From positions 1-43,497 of the forward strand of contig JBBBWG010032020.1 in the NCBI GenBank assembly GCA_037176905.1: a DNA stretch of 43,497 nucleotides, read 5' to 3'. Of the stretch, positions 10,586 through 23,900 are shown piece by piece; position 1 is the stretch's first letter; each line of letters opens with the position of its first letter. Under the pieces are notes generated by a model. It had not been told where the DNA came from. It ran no database searches and saw only the letters and a program-made list of their open reading frames with translations. This DNA is from Azolla pinnata. Its lineage: Eukaryota > Streptophyta > Polypodiopsida > Salviniales > Salviniaceae. The position numbers and the translations under genes are program-made.

Positions 10586-13500
10586 CTAATCACTGACAAC
10601 AAATACCTTCTCAGAGTCTCGTATGAGCTTTGTATCCAAGATTTCCCCCATGTCCTCATTCACAACACGATCATATGTGCAACCAAAATGTTGGGAAGCC
10701 AAGCGAAGGAGCTCACCAATGGTATCTGGTATTTGCACAACCAGTCCCAATGCATTATTCCCTTCTACAAGCATCCGAGGGGAGCAACCAAACACCGTAC
10801 ACCTGCAGTTGCCCACAAAGACTCTATCTTGAAACCCTAATACTTCGACAGATTTCTTTCCCTTCTTTTTATCTCGTGATTTAACTGATTCTAAGCATGC
10901 ATCATCATCTCCTTCTCCTTCCCAATCAACAACATTTGCTGTGTTTCCCTTGAGACTGTCGATAGCATCGTGAATGCCTTCCCTTCCAACATGCTTTGTC
11001 ACAATTTGAAGGAGATCCTTGGCCACATTCTTATCAAACCTCCTGATTTCATCAAGCGGTGTTATACCCAACCTGGATTTTGTTTTTTTATCACACAAAA
11101 AAGTAAAAAGATTTGTGTTTTAACGGCTAGCAAAGAACATTTAGAAAGCACAATCACAAGATGTTAGGTCACAATCATTTTCGATTCAAATTCTAATCCA
11201 GATAATAAGAAGGATAATTTGGATATGGATTTTATTATGAACTCTCCGAGGATAATGTCTAGAAAAAAAGGAGTTATTAATTAAAAAAGGAAAACCTGTC
11301 TTTTGCAGTGAGGGATGCTCCATGTCCTATGAGCAACTCAGACATCAATTTCATTCCTTGTGAAGTTGCGATATGAAGAGGTGTTCTACCATCATGATCA
11401 CTCAAATTTGGGTTGGCTCCACTCTCCAAGAGATTCTTTACGAATTCCAGATTGCCCTGCCAGACACCCCTACGCATGTGTTCACCTATATTCGACTCTA
11501 CAAATTGGGCTCCAGCATTCCGCAGTAGCTTCACGACATGGATATGAGACCCCTTCAATGCTTCAATCAATGGCGTGTTCTCGAAATTGTCTGACAAAAA
11601 CGTTTTCTTCATCTTGTTTGATTCCTCTTAATGTTCAAAAGGGCCGAAAGCAACGAAATTGACCATCCCTTCACTTTCTTGAGCACTTGTTCTCGAGGAG
11701 TAAAACGAAATTTAGGAAACTACGCACATGCCCTTGAGTAATGGAAAGATTGCTACTACAGAAGAGGCATGCATTCTAGTATTTTTCATAGAATCATACA
11801 TACCTTTGACATTAACATTGACTCCTCGTCGCAACAAGAAATCAACGATATCTACATGACCTTTGGCTGCCGCCAAGTGCTGATTGATAGCAATCAAATT
11901 TCATTTGAGAATGATACAAGAACGTTAGATTGAACGAATAAATAGTTAGGGATTGATGTAGTTAGGCAGTTACCAATGGTGTTCTTCCATCGTAATCTGC
12001 CCAGTTCGGATCTGCTCCAAACATGATAAGACTTTTAAAGTGGTGAGTCTTTCCATGGTAAGCAGCGTTATTGACCTTCATTGACAATTCCATCTCCTTC
12101 TCAGAAATCAAGAAAGATATGTCTGTCTCATCAATTTTACTACTCGACTTGAACTGCACAAAAATTGTCAAAAATAGAGTTTACTAGATTATTCATTTCA
12201 GGTTGAATCTTTTTGTGAAGATGAGGGGCTAGCTTCGAATAAAATTCTGGGAAAAGGTTAGTGAAAAAAAACATTTTGTTTCTGATACATGAGAACTGTA
12301 GCCAAGAAACAAGATTGAAAACCTTCAAGAGATTATTCAGGACTTGTCTTCCATCCTTGAAGTAGATCTCGATGATGTTTAAAAAAGAATCTTTGTCAAT
12401 GCGGAGAAGTTTGCAAAGCTCAGTGACGCGGATGCTAGAAGGCTGTGGAATACCACAAAGAACAGAAACTTCACCAAATACACTTTCAGCCTCAAGAGTC
12501 AGCACGATTAGCTCAGAGTCATCTTCGCTGCCTAAATACTCCTCTTCTACCTAAAACAAGTTTTATCCAAAAGTTTGTCTTTATTATCCATTTGGAATGA
12601 ATCTACAAAAACAGTTTTAACAGAAGGTTGTTTTATCAGGAAAAAGAATCACTTTCTCTTAACCTACCAGTGTTCCACTGGCCACAAAATAAATTTGATC
12701 AGCTGCAGTCCCTTGCTCGATTATCACCTCTCCAGGAAGAAAATACTCCTCTTGCACTTGCCTTGCCTGATTGATGAAAACAACTGAGGGTCACACCATA
12801 TGGCATAATTTTTTCCTTTTTCTTTGAAAGTACATGAAGCTATCAACGATCTCACAATATGATTCATGAACTCTGCAGAGCAATTCTGAAATAGAAGAAC
12901 GCGCTGAATGGTAGAAAGGTACAATGATCGTGCCACCTACAAAATAGTAAGACATTGGTCTGATAACTTTAATTCTTCAACACTTCACTTTCATTGGATA
13001 TGCATAATAGTTCTACTTCCAGAAAAGAAACAGAGCAGCACTACCCCTCAAGTAAAGTTTGATGCAGTTTAACATTTTGAGAAATCAAATTTAGCCATTC
13101 ATTTCCCCACCTTTTCTATGTTCATTTCTTCTTGCTCATCTCAATCTTACAAACAATCTCAAATTCTAAACTCTTATAAATGCTAGCATATCCCACATGG
13201 AGCATCACCAACAGATGTAACAGGAAACCTTCCAAATTCTAGAACATAGAACTTATCCCAGACCTTGGCACGGATTGAGAATGGGAGTTCTTGAATGACG
13301 CCATCTCCTACAAATTGGGAATCATATCGCAGACGTAAATGACTTTTTAATTCTGCACATACATCCCTCTCTAATTTATGCAGTCTCATAAATGTAATCA
13401 AGGCTGTCATTTTGTCTCGAAACTTTTCTGTCTTTGACCCTTTGACTATTAAAGCTGTCATGTTGCCGATCAAATAAGCCCCCAACACCATGTCGAATGA

Positions 13501-15796
13501 TACGAAAATCATCACAAACACCATCTCTCTTACATTCACAGCATGTATATCACCATAACCTGAAATTGTCGCCGAGTCAGTTTTGTAAATCATTTCTCTA
13601 CGAAATTTTTAAAATCTCATGCCTCCCTCCTCTCTCTTTCTTTTTCAAACGATAATTATATTCACTGTCATATTGAAGAAAGTTCACAAACAGCTTCGTG
13701 CCCAACAAAAGAAATTGTAGACGAGGGCCCAGACCCAGGAATCAAATCATCCCCGGTAAAAAGATGCCAATGAATATGGTGGTGAACAACCAACAGAGCT
13801 GCAGCCAGAATGGAGTCAAAGATGAATGTCTTGTGGGTATCTTTAATTTCATCCGAAGGTAACTGGAAGAGCCATACATAGGTCCAAGCCCCCTTCAGAG
13901 ACTCATGTCCATGCATTTTATCACCTTTGTGTACACACATCCCCACATTCTGAGGATAGAAACATGTGGCCCACAGATCATGTGAGCAATGTGATCTTAA
14001 GGTGGGAAAAAGCATATTTAGCCCTTGTGTGCCTGTCAAACGCTGAAATTAGAGAAGCCTGATGTGTGCATGCAATATGCAAGTTACTTCTACAGAGCTT
14101 AAGGTAAAGTCACCTTCAATTATGTGATTGCTTACCAACTGTAGCCATTGTGACGATTGCAAAGTATAGAGAAACAACATAACGTCTACCGAGATCAATC
14201 TCCCGGAAATTTGTGTAATTGTAACCACCAAGTTGCAAGCTTCCAATCCATGTTAGTTCTTCTTTTGACGGAGGGAGGGTGGTTGCTAAATAGTAGAAAA
14301 TACACGCTGCTGTATGAGTGCAATACAATTCCACAGCTATAAGTTTAGCAATTCTTGTAAACAAGTAGTTGATACGTATGTCTCTTTCTCTTTCGCGGAA
14401 AAAACTTATCACTTTCCGAACCCGATATAGCCTTATCCAAAGAAGATACCTGATCACCTCCTTACTGCCTGCAGCCTACATTATTATAGATTTAATAAAG
14501 ATGGCTGGTTAGAAATAAAAATAAGCACAGTTTGGTACAAACTGGTGTATTACTATGAGGAGTGAATACAGATTTTGTTTCTAACCTTGTAAATAATATC
14601 CCAAGGAAGGCAACACAATATATCTAGAAATAGGTCACTTTTTGCATATCTAACAACCAATAGAAAACACACAGTCCAATGTCAGCAATACATATTTCGA
14701 AAAGAAAAATAAATAAAATCCCAACACTATCATTAATCATAAAGAAACATGGATAACGTTTTCTGATTTTCATTTGAACTTTTTACCTTGCTGAAATACT
14801 ACGATGATCTAGCACCCATTTATATGTTAGTGGATCCTTGTACGCAGTGAAAAACTTAATCACAATGTCAATCACAAACAAGATCTGGGCTACTTGATCA
14901 ATCCAAAACAGATGTTTGGGTAAACCTCTAAAGAACCCAAATTCAATGGGTGTGAGAAAGGAAGAGTATACGGCCCATAATAATATATTACAAACCCATA
15001 TATTATATAACCTGCATAAGATTAAACCACCACTTCAGTTTGTCAGAACATTCATCTGCCAATGGTTTGACAACTTTTACTTAGACATAATCTTAAAAGA
15101 TGACGCATCCAACTTTCTTTATAATATGTCAGATTTAAGAAAGTAAAGAAAGTCTATGATGCTATGGTTGTACATGTATACTTGCATGCTGACTTTTATT
15201 CTGATATGTTATAATACAGCACATACATGTGTAAGTTACTGGCCATATGCATGAGATAATTTTAAGATCCATGCATTCAGCCTATTTGTATGGATCAATG
15301 AAATTTCTTGCATCAGCGTGTTCAATTTATGCATCCGAATTGTTTCATGTGATGCATACATATAGCACAAATAACCTATGAATATACATATAATAGTTCG
15401 TAGAATTATGTATGGAATTAATGTATGTAGTTATCCAAATAAATACAACCATATTTCTCAGATTATGCCTATAAGGTGTATAGATACAACATACTACATG
15501 CATCTACATATATATCTCTGCATGTATTCGATAGATGTATGTATGCAGGCAAGAAACCAAGTAAAACAGCAGAAACAGAGATACCTATTCCTGGGAGGAA
15601 TAATGACTTTATTCCAAAAATGAGGAAAGGAAATAAGGCCGCTCTCTTGACTTCTCCAATTGTTTCCGAAGCGGGTTATTCGAGATCTTACAGAAAGATC
15701 ATACTCCTCATTTGCAAGCTTATACTCTTCTTCCTCCTCCTTTGGAAGCTTATACTCTTCTTCTTCTTTCCCGTATGCACTCTCATCTCTATCCAT
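10586..15796 (-). CDS. Outward-rectifying Shaker-type K+ channel (SKOR/GORK group), 12 exons
   Basis: Exons: 15585-15796, 14787-15011, 14586-14649, 14136-14475, 13264-13559, 12856-12936, 12668-12766, 12323-12550, 11974-12153, 11804-11879, 11296-11590 and 10586-11072. All splice sites are GT-AG and phases close, giving 860 aa (Arabidopsis SKOR and GORK are about 820-830). Order of domains: acidic N-terminus; S1 near 75-95; S2 (FVIDIVIKFFTAY); S3 (LFLDILCCLPWDIIYK); S4 with spaced Arg/Lys (RYLLWIRLYRVRKVISFF); S5; pore with TVGYGD at 279-284; S6 ending DMVLGAYLIGNMTALIVKGS, a SKOR/GORK signature; cyclic-nucleotide-binding fold about 385-515 (EEYFLPGEVIIEQG, ESVFGEVSVL); ankyrin repeats about 530-705; KHA domain to the end. 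The family mediates voltage-gated K+ efflux at the plasma membrane, in stelar xylem loading (SKOR) or guard cells (GORK); which applies is not decidable here. The intron 4/5 junction splits the first glycine codon of the selectivity filter. Confidence 0.95.
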
Positions 15797-15919
15797 CGTT
15801 AATATGACATCAAAGAAAGAAAGAAATGAACCAAGTCTGCATACTTTGACAGTACGAATGAGCCAGTTTCCACTACATGAAAGCTGACTTCTCTTGTTGG
15901 TATTGTTCTTTTTCTTTCA

Positions 15920-15927
15920 TATTTATA
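15920..15927 (-). promoter_or_regulatory. Candidate TATA box of the K+ channel gene
   Basis: The minus strand reads TATAAATA about 125 nt upstream of the ATG at 15796. A transcription start some 30 nt downstream would leave a 5' leader of roughly 90 nt. Motif and distance are the only evidence. Confidence 0.45.
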
Positions 15928-18925
15928 CACCCGTGTTATGACAATAGGATAGTCAAAATGATGCCAAAAAGTGGAGATGACGCATTAACAGAGAGTGCAC
16001 ATATGATTCAATCAAAATTCCCAGAAATGAGTCATGAGAATCAAATAAGAAAGTAACCCATTTAAAGAGAAAACAATGAAATTGAAAACATAAGCCATAC
16101 GACGACACTGAGATTGAGCTCATAAAGGATTGTAGTTAAAAACGCAACCAGCAAATTTTGTGTTCAGCTTAACGAAATTCAGATTCAAATCTCAAATGCT
16201 GAATGAAATTTACGCCCAATCTTGCTTAACCTCTGAATAGTAATTTCCCACAAAAGGAAAAAAAGAAGCCTATAGTTTCCAACTTTCCTGAAAGGAATGA
16301 GATTAACGGTACAGGAATGAAATTAGAACAAAATCTATACTGTGTACTTTGGATAAGATTCCGGAAACGAATCAAAATAAAGAGTATTTCCTGTATGGCA
16401 TACTTTCAATGAACATTTGGGGAAGGGGTGAATTTAAGAACATAGCCCACAATAGTCGATCGAAACCGAAAAGCCACAAGCGAATTCAAAAAACCTTTTT
16501 CCACTTCAACAACGGTGGAGACATACAAATGAAATTTAGATCGTATTGCATCTTTCAGGTATATAATGGGATCAATGTGAATGGAAATAATAGTCCGCAT
16601 AATGACCACAATGGGCACTAGCTTTATTTTTCTATTAATAAATCCTGTGCTTTCAGAAAAGCACAAAAGCATCTTTCCTTTTTATACCTTGGTGTTAAAC
16701 AAAGAATAAATGACTAGCATGCAGAAAGGATTTTCCTGATCTTTCTTGTTAAAGATTTGTATCAGGGATAATAGGAACCGGGAAGAGAATAACATAGCCC
16801 TTTTTGGACAGAAAAAAATACAAATGAATGGCAAAGGCTACACAGATTTGGAAAATAGCAAGCATTTGAAAACCGCTTGAAGAAGTAAGCAGAGGAAGAA
16901 ACAGATTTGAAGAAACGGAGATCGGAAGGAGGAATATGCTCTTGAAGGCTCGAAAAACAGAGCCAAAATATATTTATACAAGGAATGCATAGATAGAACA
17001 GAACAGGGACCTCTCATTACCTCTGCTCGTTGACCTTTCGTGTGTTTCAGCCCCATACATACGCATTCCGTCCGATACATGCCTTTTGACCTCTCCGTGG
17101 AGACAGCGGAACTCCATCTGTGGTTGAGAGATTTAATGGTAAAAAGAAGACTTGATGCAGAATAGAGGCAGCTCGTCTTCCGGTTCGGCGATGTGGGGCC
17201 AAGGAGGCCCTCGTCCTCTTCTGCCAACGCAAACACGAAGGCGCGCGCGCATGGTGCGGTGGTAAGTACACGCCATTGGGAGGCAATGGAGACCACGGAG
17301 GAATCATAATCATCATCATCGCCCGTCTGTAAAGCCATGGATTGTTTGTCTGCATGTATGCAGAGGTTTTGACACAGCTAAGAGCTGTCTCAAGCCCCGG
17401 ATTCGCCATGGAAGCCCCACCATCGCTCGCTCTCTGCTCGAACCAATCGTAGACAACAGAAGACATGGAGATGGCGATGGAGACGGAGATGGAGAGAACT
17501 TCATTTATTTAGTTATTTACTTGTATTTATACGTATGTATGAGTGTATGTGGATACGTATATATACATATGGGAAATACAGACGCCTGACAAATCTTATT
17601 TTGATGCCTACTGAAATTACAAACTTCCAAATTTTAATGCCCCGTTCTATCGCTCGCCGCGACTTAACGCTGAGCTGATTGGATTATGGAATTTACTGAT
17701 CGAATCTGGCAAGGGAATCGATCGGTCGATCGAAATCTGGTGAGGGAATCGATCCGCAAGCAGCGGTTCGAAGTGGGGAGCACTTGGTAAACGGCAGTAT
17801 GAAGATTAAGACGGAAAGCATAATTAGGCGAGAGAAAAGGATAGAAGCGATGGATTAGGAAGCAGCAGTAGTAAGGGAATGAATAAAATCAATTAGCGGG
17901 AATTAATTGGGTGTTAATTTTGTAATAGAGAGACTAAAACTAGGCGTTAAAATGTAATCAATAAATTTGCGAGCAATATATATGAAGGGCATAGGTTCAA
18001 TTCCTGGTGTCAAGCCCATTGTTCTTTTTTATCAAAGGATTCCGATGGATCTGCCCGTGACCTAGTACAAGAGCCGGTCCCAGCTTGCCACTTTTGTGGG
18101 AATTCGGTTTACTTCTCTCGTGGGTAGGGGAATCATTTGAAGGGGATGCGTAATCTGGCAACGGATCATATGCGCCCCATCTGCAGGTGTTATATGCGAG
18201 GCGTGGTCGCGTCGACATGCTCACCACCTCAGAACTGTATCGAAGAAGAAGAAGAAACAAACAAAAACGGAAACAAATAAACGAAAGAATTAGTGCAATA
18301 CGAACGCATCGTGCCGAATATATCTTCGTGTGTAACAGGTGCATGTGTGGGCCTAATACTTTGTGACAATGATACATATATACTTAAGTTGCTTCTTATA
18401 TCTGTATCTTTTTGTTTTCCAGGATAATATCTGCTATAGCTAGTCTGTCTGTTTTAATCTTATAAAAGTTCATTTCCAAAGATCCGTGGAGCGCCCATAC
18501 ACCACCCTCTTTATTGATTTCTTCCCCCTGTTGTTGGATCGATCCGATTCCTATGACTATTCTATTATCGCTTGCTCGACGGCTAAGATGCCAAAGGCCC
18601 TGAGACAGTCTGTCACTGCCCCACTCGAGCTATTGAGCTGGGGGACCACTGCCCCCAGTTTGCTTTGCTTATTTAGTATTTTAACACATGGGCATTGCAC
18701 GATTGTGGACAGAAAACGAGTGGTCGAGGACAGAAAACATGTGTCTCTGATTACCCCAGTTTTGCTGCATTCATCGAACAACTTCATTTCAAACTCGTCT
18801 GCTCCAACTGGCAGGAGGCCAATGATCAGCGAGTTGGTTTTTCGTGCGTCGGATTGCGGAAAGCTTCGAGGGGCCCCAAGTCGACGAAGCCCGAGTTTAG
18901 TCATCCGATTTCCTTGACAGTTTCC
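15928..18925. other. Intergenic stretch without recognised gene
   Basis: I recognise no gene. A minus-strand open frame at 17047-17466 (139 aa, starting MSSVVYDWFEQRASDGG) has no family I know and becomes Pro/Arg-rich, so it is not called as a gene. A GGAGAT-type hexamer repeat lies at 17465-17500. Another open frame pair at 18486-19036 exists on both strands but looks non-coding. Confidence 0.5.
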
Positions 18926-19290
18926 AACCCGCAATCCATCCATGCATCCATCGATTTCGTTCGCAATTTCCGAGCCGTCATCCAGATCGATGAACCTGAT
19001 CGGATTTCCCTGCACGTTTCGGAAGCTGTCATCCATCGTTCGATCGATCCGCCGACTTCGTTCGCAAATTCCGAACTCTCATCCAAGTCATTGGGACTTT
19101 CCTGCACGTTCCGGGAACTGTCATCCATCCATCGATCCATCGATCGACCGTTAATCAATTCGTGCACGTTTTCCGGACGATCATCCATCGGCGGATCGAT
19201 TCCGTCCGCGTTCCCAAGCAATCGTGGGCCGATCAAATCGACCGACCGATCGATTTCCCTCGCATTTCCGAACGATCATGGATAAAAAAT
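18926..19290. repeat. Degenerate minisatellite rich in ATCGATC and TCATCCATC
   Basis: Units of roughly 50 bp recur with the elements ttcgcaaattccgaactctc, ctgcacgtttcgg and gtcatccatcgatcgat. Copies are diverged (roughly 60-80 percent by eye), so the array is old. It runs directly into the CATG/CATA microsatellite. Confidence 0.7.
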
Positions 19291-19317
19291 CCATCAATCA
19301 GTCATCCCTCTCGAATG

Positions 19318-19590
19318 CATTCATGCATGCATGCATGTATGTATGTCATGCATGCACACATACATGCACACGCACATACATACATGCACACATACATACA
19401 TGCACACGCACATGTATGTATGTGTGTGTGTATGCATGTATGCATGCACGCATGCACGTGTGTATGTATGCATGTATGCAAGCATGCATGCATGTATGTA
19501 TGTATGCATGCATGCATGTATGTATGTGTGTGTGCCAGTGCATGTATGTTATGTATGTATGTATGTATGTATGTATGTGTGCATGTACAT
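19318..19590. repeat. CATG / CATA compound microsatellite
   Basis: Alternating ATGCATGC, ACATACATGC and TGTATG tracts. Open frames here on both strands repeat Met-His-Cys-Tyr residues and are not genes. Confidence 0.93.
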
Positions 19591-19706
19591 GTTCCGTTTC
19601 CTGCATTCCATTGTCTGTCTGTCGATGAGATCGAAGCTGACGTTCCTTCCATCGCACCGCACCTTCTGATCTTGCTTGGCTTGGCGGAGGCATCATCATC
19701 TATCTC

Positions 19707-19816
19707 TGTCAGAAGCAGCAGCAGCAGAAGAAGAAGAAGGAGGAGGAGGAGGAGGAGGATGAGAAGAAGAAGAAGAAGAAGGAGAAGGAGAAGGAGAAGG
19801 AGAAGGAGAAGGAAGA
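19707..19816. repeat. GAA/GGA purine tract
   Basis: Tandem AGC, then GAAGAAGGAGGAGG and GGAGAA units form an uninterrupted purine strand of about 95 nt. It can appear as poly-Arg or poly-Leu in translations, which should be ignored. Confidence 0.9.
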
Positions 19817-22541
19817 AGGCTCGATCGATACGAACGAGGCGGCGTTTCCTTTCGATCGCCCCCGCACGCATGGAGCGTACTGCGACTAGGTTCAAGGGCC
19901 CCACGCTTTCGTCCCGCCTGCTGGTTCCACTCAGAGGAAAAAGACTCTCTCATGAGGAAGCGAAAAGGCAGGCCCGATCGATGCCTTTAACCAGGTGCGC
20001 AAGGATTTGATCGGTTCCGGCCTCTGGTCTCCATCGATGTGGCAGAATACACACACATCAATGTATGCATGTATGTATGAATGTATGTGTATACGTCAAG
20101 ATCAAAGCTCAGGCTATGACTCCTGTGCCAGAACCTTTCAAGCTCAAGGCGCAGGCTATGGCTCCATCCCCAAAAGAGTCTGCCTTGCCTACATACCTGT
20201 TTGATCATGTCGAAACTGACGGCTCACGGGACCTCAATTCCATTGAAATCCACGGAAAGGTGGCGTGTTTTGCTTACTACCCTAGCTCTGCCTAGATTCT
20301 TTGTCCGCCAGCATTCTGTACCTGATCCGTTCCCTCGAGAGAGGGGATGGGATGGGATGGATCTGATCATCTTCGCAATGCAAGAGTCATATGCTCGCAA
20401 CGCATCTGTAGGCCCGCAGATTAATCACTTCATTACAGTACTGAAGGAACTTTCAAGTTTGTTCTTACCCAGACCGATCAGGAAACAGTCGGGCTCTATT
20501 TTGGAATGGATTAGAAAGATGAAGCCGATCCCCGTCGTCTTGATAGTTTGAGCGCTGTGATGCTTGCCTTGAATCAGGTGGTTACTAATTCAAAAAACAA
20601 CAGATCGATTGTGCACCAATCTTGGTTGTTGGAAGGCGCATGATTGATTCTTGGTTTATGCCAAGCATTTGGTGTCTTGTTGGAGCAAATAGCGCGTGCA
20701 CTACATGTTCGATGTGGACATGCTTATTCCATCAATGTCAGATGGGTGTCCTTTGATCTGTGTTGGTTACTGAGGATCTAATTATAATCATCGAGTAGTT
20801 GAAGCAAGGAAGTAATACCGTGTGTGGCAATTTGAAGCTGTAACTCTTTCATGGAGAGGAGGACCTCTGATGTAGCCAACTGATTCATGATCTTTGAACT
20901 AAAACGGAGTAGAGCTTCAGCAAGATGAGAGAGGGAAGTCAGTTTGCGATTTCGATTGAATGATGTGTCAGGCAAAACATCTTCTTTTCTGCTAATCATG
21001 CTTGAATTCGAAGCGTTTCTTGCCCCTCAAGTACAATTAACTCTTTTCTCCAGTTCCAAGGCAACAAAAGGAGATACCAGCCCCATCAGAGTCTTTGGAA
21101 TTATCGAACGATTCAAAGGGAAAAGAAAAACTGATGTAAACGAAAGTATTGAAGCTAAAGAGGCTTTTTCTTTCTATAGTGTTCATTCATTCATTTCGTT
21201 CATGGCAGATCAACGTAATCTTCATTCTGCAAATCATTGCTTAGCCAAGAGGGTTGGTTTTGTTGGAATCTCGAAGACATCTCTCTTTCTCTCTGAGAAG
21301 AGGAAAATTCAAAGGGTTGAGGCTGCTCAAAGCTGCCAGATCAAATTGGATTCCTGTCTTTTACAAGTGGTTCTACACCAATTACAGTCATGTTTATTTC
21401 CGTTCAAGCATGATGCACAAGAGGCCGATTTTGTCATAGAAAAACACTTAGGGATATTGAGATATGCCATGATCACTGTTGTCGGGTTTGGAGCCAACTT
21501 CCAAGATTGAAGAGCCTGATCTTAACTAACTACTTAAGAGAGGTGATTACCTATATCATCCATTGAGCATCCTTGTACTACAAGTATGGCAGACATAACA
21601 ACAAACCATTCATCGTGGTGAGAAAAGCTTTATAGATTCGTAAAAACGCCTCCTTTTCTGATAGCTTTCTTATTCTGTCTTATTTTGTGTGCGTGTGTGT
21701 GCCTTTAACCTACACAGGTTTGAGGTGATGGGCGGTGGCACCTGATTGGGAAGGAAGGCTCTATAAAAACACGAGAGCTCGACGATATTGTATGCGTTGT
21801 CTTGTGGGCTTCATCATCGGCCTGAGAAGACAGATGTTCATCTATCTATCAGGTTTCTTTCCGCCTTTCTTTGCACCGTGCAAAATTCGGCATGCGGCTG
21901 CAAGGGGAACATCAAATCCACCAAGGCTGTCGATAAGATGCGGCGCGCATTCTACTTGGAATACTCATATGATAAGGTTCTACATGCTGCAGGAGGCATG
22001 TACATACATTACAATGCAGCATGTGACTAATCGATTCAGTTTCTTCCTCGTTGAAAAGAGGAGAGAGGGACCTTTGTTTCTTCCGGGTAATCGATTACTG
22101 TTACTAGAGCCCTAAACCCTTCTCTCTCTAACTATTCACTCAATGGAGCCAAGAAAGTTGTGTGTGTAGCTCCGACTAGTCGCGTACTGTCATTTTCTTC
22201 TGATATATACATGCTCTTAGACTGTATCTACTATATGTGCGTAAACGTACATTCAGTCACATTCCCTTAGCCCCCTCAACATTCCTTAGCTAGCTCTCAA
22301 AAGGTACTGTCCTCTATCTCTCTCTCTCATTGGTACTCCTAATGTTCGGTTATCTAATCAATTTTATTCCCGTCCAGCTGGTTTGATCAACAGGTTCACT
22401 TCCGACGAATCTCCGATCAGCGTTGTTTGGCCTCGAGTCATCAGTGCATCGGAGATTGTGAAGACATTTCGAATCTGTAACTAAATTTTTGTCGAGGTAA
22501 CTGATCTATAGTGATTCCTGGTTTGTAACAGAGTGTGTGTC

Positions 22542-22574
<33 letters not shown>

Positions 22575-23335
22575 TAGAGAGAACCATGGAGAGAAGATGG
22601 GTAGGAGGAGGGCCCAGAAGTGGCGAGAAAAGGAAGGGGCTTTGGTAGGCCTAGCTTGTAGAGAGAATCGAGGAAGGTCGATCGGCTAATTTGTACATTG
22701 TGGGTTTGAATTGTGCCATGGGAATGCAATCTTACTTGTGGAATTTCTGATAGATGTCATTCTGATCATTGCCTTGGGGAGATCAAGATATGCCCCAAAA
22801 GTGGAAGTTACAATCAATGCTGTGAGTGCCTAACGGCTTTAGCCCAAAGTCCGGGGTTGAGAGATGAATAGATGGTACCGAGTTTTTTTGCAGTTGGTGT
22901 GTTTTTTGTTGGGCGAGAGAAAACTGAGATGTGACTGACTGACTGGCTTGGCCTTTTCAGCTGCTGCCAACACAATCTATCTATCTGTCTATGTTTTGCA
23001 AAAGTCGAGGCAGAGCGGTGGAAAGTAGGATCATGGGAAATGGATGATTCTTAGCAGCAGGGCATATATTGCTGAGCTCGGGGTAAAAGTAGATGCCCAG
23101 AGATGATAGAAAGATAGATTAACGGCTGAGCTTCAAACTAGGCTGATGATGCGACTATCAACTGGTGGGAGTCCATATTGCAACATAGAGCCTAATAATC
23201 AGACTAAGGGTGTTGTGGTTTGTACATTTGGATCAGGAAATGAACCTCGTGATAGTAGTATTGTGACAGCTGAGATATAATTAGCGGAGGCAGCGACGAC
23301 GACACCGCGCAATGGATTTGCAGGCCGAGACCCAT
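19817..23335. other. Intergenic stretch without recognised gene
   Basis: No family is recognised. The longest open frame is plus 20944-21510 (188 aa) with no visible domain, start context or intron structure, so I do not call it. A short imperfect duplication (AAGCTCAGGCTATG versus AAGGCGCAGGCTATG) lies at 20100-20165. A TG/AG microsatellite is at 22531-22585. Confidence 0.5.
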
Positions 23336-23339
23336 GCAG

Positions 23340-23900
23340 ATTAGGAGGAGCCGTGGATGATGGGAGTGCCAGCATCCTGCATCAGTCACAATGAATCAAT
23401 CGATAGGAGGAGCCGACCAGAGCGTACTCAGCATCCTGCATCAATCATCATGAATCGATCGATATGATCAGCAGCCGATCAGAGTGTCAGCATCCTGCAT
23501 CAATCATCACGAATCGATCGGTATGATCAGCAGCCGATCTGAGTGTCAGCATCCTGCATCAATCATCAGGAGTCGATCAACTGATCGATAGGAGGAGGTG
23601 ATCGGAGTGTCAGCATCCTGCACCAATCGTCATGAATCATCGATCGATCGATCGATAGGAGGGAGCGCTTAGGACCATTATCATCCTGCATCTATCATGA
23701 TGGATCGATCCGTAGGAGGAGCTGATCTGATCGGAGTGTCGTCAGCATCCTGCATCAATCATCGTGGATGGGTGGATCGATCGATCGATAGGAGGAGGTG
23801 ATAGGACTACCTGCACCATCCTGCATCAAATCATCGATCGATCGATCGGTGGGAGGACTCCAAAGGACCATCGCCATCCTGCATCAAGCATGGCGAATCG
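23340..23900. repeat. Minisatellite of 58-70 bp ending at the DUF4220 gene start
   Basis: The marker catcctgca occurs at 23373, 23432, 23491, 23550, 23614, 23682, 23746, 23816 and about 23875: nine units, spacing 59, 59, 59, 64, 68, 64, 70 and 59. Units contain catcaatcatcatgaatcga, CGATCGATC runs and GGAGGAG. The last unit abuts and partly supplies the first candidate ATG of the gene at 23890. Confidence 0.88.

Noticed and set aside
18486-19036. Overlapping 143-aa (plus) and 159-aa (minus) frames
   Set aside because: Open on both strands, partly within a degenerate minisatellite, with no family resemblance.
19162-20010. Plus-strand 282-aa and minus-strand 200-aa frames
   Set aside because: Both consist of microsatellite translation (Met-His-Cys, poly-Arg, poly-Leu). 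There is no domain and no plausible gene structure.
20944-21510. Plus-strand 188-aa frame as a possible gene
   Set aside because: No recognised domain, no promoter or splice support, and mixed composition. It is left as unexplained open sequence.
23340-23900. Regular repeats considered as a CRISPR array
   Set aside because: Units are tandem and diverged without conserved repeats separated by unique spacers, and the genome is a plant nuclear one.
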